Source: Acidobacteriaceae bacterium (GTDB taxonomy: Bacteria; Acidobacteriota; Terriglobia; Terriglobales; Acidobacteriaceae). From it: a DNA stretch of 53,504 bases. Below are positions 25,204 through 35,526 of this stretch, piece by piece (the stretch's first letter is position 1; every line of letters begins with the position of its first letter). Under the pieces are notes generated by a model, which saw only the letters and a list, made by a program, of their open reading frames with translations, had not been told where the DNA came from and made no database searches. The stretch is from assembly GCA_003132445.1 (NCBI GenBank), contig PKXU01000090.1:66385-119888 (forward strand). Direction: 5' to 3'. A program made the position numbers and the translations under genes.

Positions 25204-25634
25204 AATCGCCTGACCACAAATCGGAAGTTGGTTTTCCTCGCGAAGGTTGGATACTTTACGACGGGAAGTGCGGATTTTGTTTTCGTTGGGTCCACTTCTG
25301 GCAGACAGTGGTTGAGCGTCGTGGTTTTGCGGTTAGAGACCTTCAATCCGCTTTTGCCGATCGAATGTTGAAAATTCCAGAGCAGAACCTATTGGACGAT
25401 GTACAGATACTGACCCGTAGCGGAACGTTGGAATCGGGCGCAAACGCATACCTGTATGTCTCGCGGAGAATTTGGTGGGCGTGGCCTTTTTATGCAATCT
25501 TCCACTTGCGAGGGTTCAATTCGATTCTCTGGCAGGGCTACCGCTGGTTCAATCGAAATCGATATCGAATTTCTCGCCACTGTCCGTTACCTCTGCCAAC
25601 CGCGGACCTGAAGGGTGGCCGTGATCGTCCCTAG
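25200..25634 (+). CDS. DCC-family thiol-disulfide oxidoreductase-like protein (DUF393)
   Basis: A 144-residue protein with the DxxCxxC signature of the DCC family (Asp21, Cys24, Cys27 in YDGKCGFC), a thioredoxin-like fold thought to act in redox reactions. The C-terminal half is aromatic and partly hydrophobic (WWAWPFYAIFHLRGF), typical of the family. Its ATG overlaps the stop of the DUF2071 gene (ATGA). It is followed 28 bases later by lpxB. Confidence 0.88.
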   Translation: MKSPDHKSEVGFPREGWILYDGKCGFCFRWVHFWQTVVERRGFAVRDLQSAFADRMLKIPEQNLLDDVQILTRSGTLESGANAYLYVSRRIWWAWPFYAIFHLRGFNSILWQGYRWFNRNRYRISRHCPLPLPTADLKGGRDRP

Positions 25635-25661
25635 GCAGATCGTCGGCCTTACAATATTCTC

Positions 25662-27032
25662 TTGCGCATCCTGATCTCAGCCGGCGAAGCTTCGGGGGAA
25701 ATGTACGGGGCACAGCTTATTGAAGCGCTGCGCCGGGCTGCCGAGCAAAGGCCCGCCGAGCTTCGCTCCGCTGGACAGCCGGGGGCGGCTGTCCCCACAC
25801 AAGCCTTTGCTACTACACAGGCCTCCGCTACCATATACACTGCTGCCGCCATACCGGCATCCAGCTTCACGAAGGATTCCTTCGCCTCCGCTCATGTGGG
25901 GACAGCCGCCCCCGGCTGTCCAGCCGACTCGAAGAGTCGGCTCGAATTCTTCGGCGTGGGTGGGGAGCGCATGCGGGCTGCTGGCTGTGAAACTGTAGTC
26001 GACGCTAAAGATCTCTCCGTCGTCGGCATTACCGAGATTCTTAGCCATCTGCCAAAGATTTACGGGCTCTACCAGCATCTAATCGCGGAAGCAGACAAGC
26101 GCAAGCCCGATCTCGCTATCGTTATCGACTCTCCCGCATTCAACTGGCGCGTCGCGCGGCAGATGAAGAAGCGCGGCATTCCTACGGTTTACTACGTCGC
26201 GCCACAGTTTTGGGCGTGGCGGCAAGGTCGCGTGCGGCTGGTGCGCAACTACATGGATAAAGCTCTAGTGATTTTTCCTTTCGAAGAGCAGTTTTATCGC
26301 GAGCGTGGTGTGGACGCGACTTTCGTCGGCCATCCTTTGGCAGAATTGCCGCACCCGACCATCGAACGCGCCGACTACGCGGCACAGTTTCACCTTGACG
26401 CAACTAAGCAATGGATTACTCTCATGCCCGGCAGCCGCGAGAAAGAAGTTCGCATGAACTTGCCGACAATTCTGGAGTCGGCCGATCTTCTCGGTTCAGA
26501 CTTCGAATTCCTGCTCCCAGTCGCGACCACACTCGACCGCAATTTGTTGTCAGCTTCAATCAAAAATACTAGCCAGCAGCCGATCACGCTCGTCCCCCAG
26601 GCTCTGCCTGCGCTGTGGCATTCACGGGCCGCTGTTGTGGCCAGCGGCACGGCTACGGTCGAGGCCGCAATGATGAACACACCATTTGTGATGGTTTACT
26701 GCGTCTCGGCTCTCACGTACCTGCTGGGCAAACCTCGGGTCAAAGTACCGCATTTCGCCATGGTCAATCTGATTGCCGGGAAGGAGGTCGTGCCGGAGCT
26801 GGTGCAGGACGACTTTACCGCAAAGAATGTTGTTTCTCGCTTACAGGAAATCCTGCCCGACGGTCCCGCGCGCGATCATATGCTTCATGGGCTGGCGCTC
26901 GTGAAAGAGCGTCTGCGAGCTCCACACTCGGCGACTGGGACTGCCCAGCACCCAGCCGACCTCGCCGCAGAAATCATCCTCAGGTTGGCTGCTTCGGCCG
27001 GAAGCCGAGCGCCGGAAGCCAGAAGCAGCTAA
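25662..27032 (+). CDS. lpxB: Lipid-A-disaccharide synthase LpxB with in-frame repeat insertion
   Basis: LpxB condenses UDP-2,3-diacylglucosamine with lipid X at the inner face of the cytoplasmic membrane. The 456-residue protein has the N-terminal ISAGEASGEMYGAQLIEAL, FFGVGGERMRAAGCE, VVGITEIL, PTVYYVAPQFWAWR, MPGSREKEV and ASGTATVEAAMMNTPFVMVY. The usual length is about 380-390. The excess is an insertion at about residues 27-93 between helix 1 and FFGVGG, encoded by two inverted copies of the dispersed palindrome and the sequence between them. The rest is intact, so the enzyme may tolerate the loop. The start is TTG at 25662. Other lpx genes are not in the window. Confidence 0.93.
   Translation: MRILISAGEASGEMYGAQLIEALRRAAEQRPAELRSAGQPGAAVPTQAFATTQASATIYTAAAIPASSFTKDSFASAHVGTAAPGCPADSKSRLEFFGVGGERMRAAGCETVVDAKDLSVVGITEILSHLPKIYGLYQHLIAEADKRKPDLAIVIDSPAFNWRVARQMKKRGIPTVYYVAPQFWAWRQGRVRLVRNYMDKALVIFPFEEQFYRERGVDATFVGHPLAELPHPTIERADYAAQFHLDATKQWITLMPGSREKEVRMNLPTILESADLLGSDFEFLLPVATTLDRNLLSASIKNTSQQPITLVPQALPALWHSRAAVVASGTATVEAAMMNTPFVMVYCVSALTYLLGKPRVKVPHFAMVNLIAGKEVVPELVQDDFTAKNVVSRLQEILPDGPARDHMLHGLALVKERLRAPHSATGTAQHPADLAAEIILRLAASAGSRAPEARSS
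25773..25800 (-). repeat. Dispersed palindromic element in lpxB, left inverted copy
   Basis: GGACAGCCGG..GGCTGTCCCCACAC, the reverse complement of the element at 25893-25921. The two copies face each other across about 90 bases inside lpxB. Confidence 0.75.
25893..25921 (+). repeat. Dispersed palindromic element in lpxB, right copy
   Basis: CATGTGGGGACAGCCGC..GGCTGTCC, followed by a second small hairpin GCCGACTC-GAA-GAGTCGGC at 25923-25941. It reads HVGTAAPGCPAD in the LpxB frame. Confidence 0.75.
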
Positions 27033-27110
27033 ACTTGTGCTCCAACCATCTTTTACGTGAGAATCTTCATCATAGGAAATTGGGTTATCATTTCCTGGAG
27101 AATCTCCTGA

Positions 27111-29174
27111 ATGTGGATTCACCCGCGGCGCGCTCTTAGCGTCCTCACCAGTTCCCTGACTCTGGCGTTGATGGTTTTTCTCGCGATCCCTTCGCGGGCA
27201 GCAGAAAAGGCTCGCCTGCGCGTGGATGATTACCAGATCGAGGCTGAACTGGAACCGCACCTTCATCAAATTACCGCGCGCGCTAAGGTTAAATTCACCG
27301 CCCTTCAAGATTTGAGCGTCGCCGTCTTCGAGCTACACAATGACCTGCGCGTAACCAAGGTGGTGGACGAAAAGAACCAGTCCCTGTCAGCAGAGCATGT
27401 GACTCAGGATTCCACGGTGCGCGTGGCGCTGCCGTCTGGCTTGTCGAAAGACTCTTCGACGACGCTGACGTTCGAATACGAGGGGCAACTTGAAAATGCC
27501 GATAACAGCCCAGTGCCTGGGCTGAAACTGGCTTATATCGGCGACGATACCAGCTATTTGTTTTATGCAGGACGCTGGTTTCCGGTGAGCGGCTATGGCA
27601 CCAACAGGTTTACGTCGACCATTAGCGTAACGGTGCCGGCGCATATGATCGTGATCGGCAGTGGCCAGTCCAGCGTGGTCGACGCCCCGCCTTCAAAGAA
27701 GCCTAACGCCAGCGTACTGCCGACCAAGACTTTTACATTTGTTTCCAGCAAAGCCAGCTTTCCCGGCACCATTGTTGCTGGAGTTTTCGCGCCCGACTAT
27801 AAGAGCGATGAAGCTGGTCTGGACGTGCACGTTTACTTCAAGCCCACTCATCAAAGTCTGGCACCGACCTACACTACCACCACCGTCCAGGAGTTTACAT
27901 ACTTCCTGACGCTCTACGGGCTACCGCCTTCGCAGAAGCTCACCGTCGTGGAATTGCCGGCCGACACGCTCCCCTATCTGTGGGCGCCTGAAATTGCAGG
28001 CTTGGCGGGGCCTTCGATTACGGAGAAAACCAACTATCGTCTCCTGGCCGATGCGATTGCCCATCAGTGGTGGGGCGTGTCCGTCAGTCCCACGACCAAA
28101 GACGACTGGTGGTTGAGCGACGGCTTCTCTCGCTATTCGGAGGCGATGTACGTAGAAAATGCCGCGGGGGCTGCCGGCTTGGAGGAGGCAGTCAAAGATA
28201 TGTCGGTCGGCGCCTTGGCCTATGACACGGTGCCGCTCTCCAGCGCCAGCAAGCTCGACATTTTCTCAACCGAGTTTCAGTCCCTGACCACCGACAAGGG
28301 AGCGATGATCCTGCACATGCTGCGCTGGGTGCTGGGCGAGGACAAGTACAACAAGACGATGCGTGAATTCGCAGCGGAATATGCGGGAAAGTCGGCAACC
28401 ACTGACGATTTTCGCGATATCGCGGAGAAAAATTACGGGAGCCAGCTTACCTGGTTCTTCTCCCAATGGCTTGATTCCACCGGCGCTCCTGAATTCAAGG
28501 TTAAGTACACAACGTACCGGCTGGGGGGCAACTTTGCCAAAGAATCGAAGAGCCAGCAGGAAAGATCGCCGGGATTCCGCGTGACTGGCGAAATTTCTCA
28601 GGACCTCGATCTATTTCGCATGCCGGTAGACCTGCGCATTGATACCGATGGAAAAACTGAAAATCAGAAAGTAGAAGTGGTCGGCACAAACTCGCCGTTT
28701 TCGATTGAAACCTTCGGCCGTCCGCGCCGCATCTCGGTTGATCCCGATCACCGCGTGCTCACCAACTCCAGCGACGTGAAATTGCGAGCCTCTATTTTGC
28801 GCGGGCAGGCGATGCAGCAGCAGGGCGACTTAACGGGCGCGCTGCTCGAATTCAACAAAGCGCTTGATCTCAATAAGAATAGCTCGCTGGCTCATTACCG
28901 CATTGCCGAAGTGTTCTTCCTGCAAAGAAACTATCAGTCTTCGGCCAATGCTTACCGCGAAGGGCTCAACGGCGACGGAGAGCCGCGCTGGACCGAAGTC
29001 TGGAGTCGCATCCAGTTAGGCAAGATTTTCGATATCACCGGGCAGCGCGAACGCGCGATCAACGAATACCGCCAGGCTCTGCAGACCAATGACAACACCT
29101 TCGGCGCTCTCGAAGAAGCGAGGAAATATTTGCAGAAGGCGTACGAACGCCCGAAGGGAAAAAATAGCCAGTAG
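27111..29174 (+). CDS. Secreted M1-peptidase-like pseudoenzyme with C-terminal TPR repeats
   Basis: A 687-residue exported protein with a signal peptide ending SRAA (about residue 31). Residues 35-520 have the architecture of M1 aminopeptidases, with a beta-saddle, then a helical catalytic-type domain with IAHQWWG and GFSRYSEAMY. The zinc site is missing. The family motif HExxH is Asp314-Ala315-Ile-Ala-His318, and the third ligand Glu is Asp337 (WLSDGFS instead of WxNEGF). It is therefore probably not a peptidase. Residues 560-680 hold three TPR-like repeats (GDLTGALLEFNKALDLN, YQSSANAYREGL, GQRERAINEYRQAL). It may act as a periplasmic scaffold or peptide-binding protein. It follows lpxB by 78 bases. 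Confidence 0.8.
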   Translation: MWIHPRRALSVLTSSLTLALMVFLAIPSRAAEKARLRVDDYQIEAELEPHLHQITARAKVKFTALQDLSVAVFELHNDLRVTKVVDEKNQSLSAEHVTQDSTVRVALPSGLSKDSSTTLTFEYEGQLENADNSPVPGLKLAYIGDDTSYLFYAGRWFPVSGYGTNRFTSTISVTVPAHMIVIGSGQSSVVDAPPSKKPNASVLPTKTFTFVSSKASFPGTIVAGVFAPDYKSDEAGLDVHVYFKPTHQSLAPTYTTTTVQEFTYFLTLYGLPPSQKLTVVELPADTLPYLWAPEIAGLAGPSITEKTNYRLLADAIAHQWWGVSVSPTTKDDWWLSDGFSRYSEAMYVENAAGAAGLEEAVKDMSVGALAYDTVPLSSASKLDIFSTEFQSLTTDKGAMILHMLRWVLGEDKYNKTMREFAAEYAGKSATTDDFRDIAEKNYGSQLTWFFSQWLDSTGAPEFKVKYTTYRLGGNFAKESKSQQERSPGFRVTGEISQDLDLFRMPVDLRIDTDGKTENQKVEVVGTNSPFSIETFGRPRRISVDPDHRVLTNSSDVKLRASILRGQAMQQQGDLTGALLEFNKALDLNKNSSLAHYRIAEVFFLQRNYQSSANAYREGLNGDGEPRWTEVWSRIQLGKIFDITGQRERAINEYRQALQTNDNTFGALEEARKYLQKAYERPKGKNSQ

Positions 29175-29400
29175 AGTTTGTTGTGATTTTGGCTTGGCCG
29201 CGTTTTATTCGTGGCTTAGTCTGATCGAAGAAAATTCCTTTTCCTTTTTGGGGCGCCAGAAATGGTCTCACCCGGCTAACCTTTTTCAGTTTCCTTCGGT
29301 CTAAGAGTACATGCCAGCGGGGAACTTTATCGAACCCGGCTGCGTATCTCTGATCAGATGTTGGGCGGGATTGAGACCCCTCGCCTTAACGTTACCCGGG

Positions 29401-29440
29401 TGCCCCCATGCTCCTCCCCGGAGGCGTGGGGGCATTATTT
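29401..29440 (+). terminator. Probable Rho-independent terminator
   Basis: TGCCCCCATG and CGTGGGGGCA form a stem with one wobble pair and a CTCC..GGAG extension at 29401-29434, followed by TTATTTT. It is 226 bases after the M1-like gene on the plus strand and 60 bases beyond the end of the convergent GH57 gene. The rest of the 29175-29495 spacer shows no gene. Confidence 0.6.
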
Positions 29441-29495
29441 TGCAGAACTAGAAGCGCTCGCTAACGCGTGGGTAAGAACGGAGGACATCTATTCC

Positions 29496-31766
29496 TTACG
29501 CGCCGAAAATCAAGTCTCCTTCACTCAACACTTCGAGTTCAATCCATCCTTCCAGCGGCAACGAATCCACCGGCAGACGATTTTGCCACAGACTGAAACG
29601 CAGCCGCAGTTTGCCGGTTGAGGCTACGGCCAGTGCGCCAGACTTTCGCTCCGCTGTGCGGTCTGCCGGGGCGGCACTCGGAGTAGCCAGCAGCCATGCC
29701 AAGGGCAGCTTAAATTCGAAGCTGCGCAAAAGCGCCAGCTTCACGTGTTCCTCGGGCTGGGAGGACGATGCCAATTTTTCTTCCGATCCGTTTTCGATCT
29801 TCCAACTTCTGACCCCGCGCTCATGCACCGAAGCCTCAACCCGCAGCGCACGGCGTGCCCTGGGCTCGCCGCTGGCCCATGACTCCACATTCACCACCAA
29901 GTCGAAGTCCTCCTCGGGAACTTTACCCAGGAAGTCGAGCCGCCCGTAGACGTGGGTAGAATCAATGCCCGCATATACGGAGTCGAGCAGGAACTGTTTG
30001 CCATGCATCGCCCCCGCGCGCTGATCTGCCGTATATACGGCCGCGCCCATCCACTCGAAGTAGCGCACCTTGTCGCCCGTAATTCGCGGATGAATATAAG
30101 CTGTTTGCGGCAGAAATGACGGCCGCACCTCGGCGCCAGTAATGGGCTGCGCCAGCGAATCCGGCGGAACCGCACCCAGCGCCTGATAAATGTTCGAAAG
30201 GTGCTTACGATAAAGCTCGTCGAAATCCCGATCATTGGCCGAGTGATGTTCCGGCCCATACCACCAGTTCCAATCGCTGCCTTCGGCAATCAGAATCTCC
30301 TCGAACGCCAACTTGCGCTGCGCCTCGGGTGCGGCCGCCGCATTCTGTGCGTAAAACTGACGCGCGTGGTAAAGGTAATCCCAGGCGCGGTTGTCTTCGG
30401 GAGCGCCAATCCAGACGTTGAAATTCGCGCTGATCCACGATCCGGGCACCAGCGATGTCATTTTTTCGAAACTCTTATGCCGGGCAATGGCCTCGGAAAT
30501 CGTGACCGCCTCTATGCCCGGCTCGCGTTGCAGCCCATCGTAGAAACGGCGTAGAAATTCGCGTCCGGATTTCGGGTAATACTCCCACGCATTCTCGCCA
30601 TCGAGAATAATCGAAACCACCGCGTCATGTCCCTTGGCTAGCACCGGCTTCGCCGCCTCTTTGATGTTGCCGATCAAATGTCGCGCCGCCTCCTCTGGAG
30701 GCATGCCGGAATATACAAATCCAATCAGATCAGAAATCGTGTGGTCGCGAAAGACAAGATGCATCGTCGTTGAGCCGTTCTCGTAACGATGAATGTTGTA
30801 GAGCTTCTCCGCCAAATTCCCCGGCAACCGCCCATTGCCATCGCGCGCAAAGAATACTCCCGCGCTGCGCCCCAGCACGCCCTCGTCGGTTGCCATCCAC
30901 TTAACCCCGACGCTATGCGCGATCGCCAGCACCTCTTCGGAAATGCTGCCCTCCGACGGCCAAACGCCCCTGGGCCTGATTCCGAAAATTTTTTCGTGCA
31001 GGTCGAGACCGCGAATCAGTTGCTCACGCGCATCTTCAGGATGTCGATACCGATTCTGCGGCAGGGGCAATCCCGGAGAGGACACTGCTCCCACGCTCGT
31101 ATCGCAAACCAGCGGCAGAATTGGGTGATAGAACGGCGTAGCCGAGAGTTCAATCGAACCCTTCTTCGCCGCTTCCGCGTGCGCCGGAAGAACTTTGCTG
31201 ACCAGCTCTCTTTCTCGTCGAATTACAAATTGCTGATCTTCGAGCGAGTAATGGTGTCCCTTCGCTACCAGCGCTTCAATGTCCTTTTCTTCCAGAAACA
31301 ATTCGTCGAACCAGGCAATCTGCGACAGCACCTGCAAGTCGGTAAAATCCTGCGCCTGAAAATACCGCTCCGCTCGCTCCGGATGATCCCCATACTGGCG
31401 AAACCGCTCCCACAATTCTTTGTAGCGCGGATAGCGCCCAATCAGATTCTGCGGGTTGGCCTGAAATAAATACTGAAGCGCAAACCGCCGCTCCTCCGAC
31501 GACAAATCTTTAGCCGGCTTGGCTGCAACTCTTAGAAACAGATCCTCCGCGGTTCCATTCGCATAATCTTGAATCTGAACCATCAGCGAGGGTACGAGGT
31601 TAAAGTTCTGGTGGACGTTAGGAAATTCGTCCAGCAGTTTCACCATGCCGTAATAGTCTTTGAGGGCGTGCAGCCGCGTCCATGGCAGACGGTATTCACC
31701 CGTTACCAGGTCCTTATAAAACGGCTGGTGCTGGTGCCACAGAAGAATGACGCGCAGGGACGGCAT
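29496..31766 (-). CDS. Glycoside hydrolase family 57 (alpha-amylase/amylopullulanase-like)
   Basis: A roughly 756-residue GH57 enzyme acting on alpha-1,4 (possibly alpha-1,6) glucans. The N-terminal region has LLWHQHQPFYKD (family region 1). The nucleophile region is GVWPSEGSISEE, and the acid region is ILDGENAWEYY. An additional C-terminal beta-rich domain (about 560-756) is typical of amylopullulanase-type members. I chose the ATG at 31766 because the longer alternative begins with TTG and adds 12 unrelated residues. No signal peptide is visible, so it probably acts on intracellular glycogen, consistent with glgB nearby. A vapBC pair lies between the two. Confidence 0.9.
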   Translation of the reverse strand: MPSLRVILLWHQHQPFYKDLVTGEYRLPWTRLHALKDYYGMVKLLDEFPNVHQNFNLVPSLMVQIQDYANGTAEDLFLRVAAKPAKDLSSEERRFALQYLFQANPQNLIGRYPRYKELWERFRQYGDHPERAERYFQAQDFTDLQVLSQIAWFDELFLEEKDIEALVAKGHHYSLEDQQFVIRRERELVSKVLPAHAEAAKKGSIELSATPFYHPILPLVCDTSVGAVSSPGLPLPQNRYRHPEDAREQLIRGLDLHEKIFGIRPRGVWPSEGSISEEVLAIAHSVGVKWMATDEGVLGRSAGVFFARDGNGRLPGNLAEKLYNIHRYENGSTTMHLVFRDHTISDLIGFVYSGMPPEEAARHLIGNIKEAAKPVLAKGHDAVVSIILDGENAWEYYPKSGREFLRRFYDGLQREPGIEAVTISEAIARHKSFEKMTSLVPGSWISANFNVWIGAPEDNRAWDYLYHARQFYAQNAAAAPEAQRKLAFEEILIAEGSDWNWWYGPEHHSANDRDFDELYRKHLSNIYQALGAVPPDSLAQPITGAEVRPSFLPQTAYIHPRITGDKVRYFEWMGAAVYTADQRAGAMHGKQFLLDSVYAGIDSTHVYGRLDFLGKVPEEDFDLVVNVESWASGEPRARRALRVEASVHERGVRSWKIENGSEEKLASSSQPEEHVKLALLRSFEFKLPLAWLLATPSAAPADRTAERKSGALAVASTGKLRLRFSLWQNRLPVDSLPLEGWIELEVLSEGDLIFGA

Positions 31767-31851
31767 GGCTGGAGAAGTCAGTCTAGCATGGGGATTTTCC
31801 AACCCTGCAACGAAGAACTCGGATTGGTAGAAGAAGTTTATTCATCCAGAT

Positions 31852-32280
31852 TCAGATCGGAGCGATGAGCCACCGGAAGGACCGGAATTCGGCGAGCTTG
31901 CGAAAGTCTCGCTCGTTAGCAGTGATGACGGAGATGCCACATCTGGCAGCACTCATCGCGATCAGCGCATCGTTAGTCAGTCGACCCCGGCCGATTCGCT
32001 CATAGCCGTATTTCGCCGCAACTAATCCCAGCAGTTCACCCGCGTTCCTCCAATCGCCCAGACTCGGCACGAGAATTCGCTTTGCACGGTCGAAATCCCG
32101 CTCGAGGCGTTCGACCATATCGCGACCGCCCGCCCCGGCCCCTGCGTACAATTCCTCGAGCACAACCGCGCTCAGCCAGACGATGGAACTGGACTCTAAC
32201 CGCCGGATAGTAAGCACCCCGTCATTCCCACGCCGCAGAGCAGCAACATAAATCGAAGTATCGAAGAGGGCAGGCTGCAC
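31852..32280 (-). CDS. vapC: VapC-type PIN-domain toxin
   Basis: A 142-residue PIN-domain ribonuclease. The acidic site residues Asp7 (LFDTSIYVAAL), Glu42/Glu43 (VVLEELYAG), Asp104 (RLTNDALIA) and Asp125 (TANERDF) are present, so it should be an active RNA-cleaving toxin. The GTG start directly abuts the antitoxin stop with no gap, which favours translational coupling. It sits between the GH57 and glgB genes, a place typical of an inserted module. Confidence 0.85.
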   Translation of the reverse strand: MQPALFDTSIYVAALRRGNDGVLTIRRLESSSIVWLSAVVLEELYAGAGAGGRDMVERLERDFDRAKRILVPSLGDWRNAGELLGLVAAKYGYERIGRGRLTNDALIAMSAARCGISVITANERDFRKLAEFRSFRWLIAPI

Positions 32281-32508
32281 CTAGTCCGCCAACTTTCCGT
32301 AGACGTCCTTTATCTCGACACCGCTGCTCACGAATCTCTCATTCGCCTCCGCTGCCAACCTATTCTTCTCGTGTTCGTCGATTGCAAAATCCAAAGCGCG
32401 CTCGATCGCTTCAGTTTCAGTCTTGGCTTTGAAAACTTTTTGCGCACGCCTGATCTTCGCCGAATCCAGTTGAAAATGTTTGTGAGCTCGTTTGCTTGCT
32501 ATGGCCAT
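32281..32508 (-). CDS. vapB: VapB-type antitoxin
   Basis: A 75-residue protein immediately upstream of the PIN toxin. The N-terminal part (HKHFQLDSAKIRRAQKVFKAKTETEAIERAL) has the spacing of a ribbon-helix-helix DNA-binding domain, and the acidic C-terminus (VSSGVEIKDVYGKLAD) would bind the toxin. The ATG has a good GAGGTAACC leader. Two TATGTACATA sites lie 30-60 bases upstream, the expected operator for autoregulation. Confidence 0.85.
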   Translation of the reverse strand: MAIASKRAHKHFQLDSAKIRRAQKVFKAKTETEAIERALDFAIDEHEKNRLAAEANERFVSSGVEIKDVYGKLAD

Positions 32509-32537
32509 CGGTTACCTCTTCCTAAAGATTATCACCG

Positions 32538-32568
32538 TATGTACATAAGATCAACTTTTATGTACATA
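32538..32568. promoter_or_regulatory. Double TATGTACATA operator upstream of vapBC
   Basis: Two identical perfect palindromes TATGTACATA at 32538-32547 and 32559-32568, with centres 21 bp apart (two helical turns). This is the arrangement expected for cooperative binding of two antitoxin dimers. They lie 30-60 bases upstream of the antitoxin ATG. Confidence 0.75.
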
Positions 32569-32727
32569 TGGAAAATTGTAGTGGGGACTCTCCCTCGAGC
32601 CGTATCGAGCGGCGGAACTCAGCAGCTTCAGGCTAGCTCGCTAGGCAACCGGGCATCTTCCTGCACAGGTCCGTGCGAACTTGCAGCCACTTCTGTAAAC
32701 TAAAGCGCACGCACTACGGCGCTACGC

Positions 32728-34644
<1,917 letters not shown>

Positions 34645-34648
34645 CACT

Positions 34649-34676
34649 CATGTGGAGACGGCCGACTCGGCCGTCC
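34649..34676 (+). repeat. Dispersed palindromic element downstream of glgB
   Basis: CATGTGGAGACGGCCGAC..CGGCCGTCC, same core as the copies in the exporter and lpxB but with GTGGAG instead of GTGGGG. It begins five bases after the glgB stop and could act as a transcript-end hairpin. The inverse GACTTCGC-type short palindrome follows at 34689-34708. Confidence 0.7.
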
Positions 34677-34784
34677 CGCCAGAGCCTGCCTGAGCGAAGT
34701 CGAAGGGACGAAGCCCGGGCGGACCTGCGATCGCTTTGAATATTCTGGCTTGTAGAAGACCTGGCTTCTAAATAACCCTCAGGT

Positions 34785-35018
34785 CTAAGAGCCTTTCGGT
34801 TTAGGATGGACATAGCGCTCCATCTCTCCGGTCCACCTTAGAAAGCGCCACAGATTGACGCGCTCGCGCCACACGAATTCCCAAAATTCCAAAAACCCAA
34901 TCTGCGTCATCTTCACACCAGTATAGGTTTCAATGCGCCAGAGCAGGTAGGGACTTCGCCAAGGGGCCATCCGATGGCCTTTGGTGGCGTTCCAGAGGAA
35001 GCGAATTTCGTGGCGCAC
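34785..35018 (-). CDS. Conserved-looking small protein of unknown function
   Basis: A 77-residue protein rich in Trp, Arg and Phe (for example FLEFWEFVWRERVNLWRFL), with GTG as the likely start. I recognise no family. The regular aromatic-basic composition and the lack of overlap with other genes suggest a real gene. It lies between the convergent glgB end and the divergent TPR gene. Confidence 0.5.
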   Translation of the reverse strand: MRHEIRFLWNATKGHRMAPWRSPYLLWRIETYTGVKMTQIGFLEFWEFVWRERVNLWRFLRWTGEMERYVHPKPKGS

Positions 35019-35108
35019 GCAGCCATCATACCTGCAACGGCGATGCGGGCAATGAGAATGATCGGGGACGCATGTTAGAATCCAGTTTCCACTTCAAATT
35101 TTCCGCGC

Positions 35109-35459
35109 ATGCCTGAAGAAAATGCCCGCCAAAAGGCCGAAGATCACTATTACGCTGCGCTCGATTTGATGGCCGATGGGAAGTTAGAAAAAGCGGTCGC
35201 TGAATATCAGGAATCTCTATCCGCCGATCCGATGTTTACCGAAGCCATGCACGGACTGGCGCGTGCGCTCCAGGATTTGCAACGCTACGACGAGGCCATC
35301 GTGGTGGCCCAGCGCCTAGCGGAAGTCGATCCCGACGACGTGCTCGCGCACACGAGCTTGTCAGTGCTGTACCAGAAAAAAGGAATGATTCCGGAAGCCG
35401 AGGCCGAAGGCGCCAAGGCGCGAGTGCTTGGATGGAAGCAGCAGTTGAAGAAAAGCTAG
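35109..35459 (+). CDS. Small TPR-repeat protein
   Basis: A 116-residue soluble protein made of three TPR units (AEDHYYAALDLMADGKLEKA, YQESLSADPMFTEAMHGLAR, YDEAIVVAQRLAEVDP...). Such proteins are protein-protein adaptors; the partner is unknown. It converges with the PilR-like regulator at a hairpin. The ATG follows TTCCGCGC without a clear ribosome site. Confidence 0.75.
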   Translation: MPEENARQKAEDHYYAALDLMADGKLEKAVAEYQESLSADPMFTEAMHGLARALQDLQRYDEAIVVAQRLAEVDPDDVLAHTSLSVLYQKKGMIPEAEAEGAKARVLGWKQQLKKS

Positions 35460-35477
35460 CTTCGAGCTTGGAGTTAT

Positions 35478-35518
35478 GAGCTGCGAGCTCGAAACTCGTA
35501 GCTCTCAGCTCGCAGCTC
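35478..35518. terminator. 12-bp stem hairpin between convergent genes
   Basis: GAGCTGCGAGCT (35478-35489) pairs perfectly with AGCTCGCAGCTC (35507-35518). It occupies most of the 67-base gap between the TPR gene and the PilR-like gene and is built of reiterated AGCTC units. It probably ends transcripts from both sides, although no long T-run is present. Confidence 0.5.
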
Positions 35519-35526
35519 AAAGCTTT

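Noticed and set aside
29175..29495. tRNA or small stable RNA after the M1-like gene
   Set aside because: A GGGTTCGATA-like stretch and a GC hairpin are present, but no cloverleaf can be drawn; the hairpin is better explained as a terminator.
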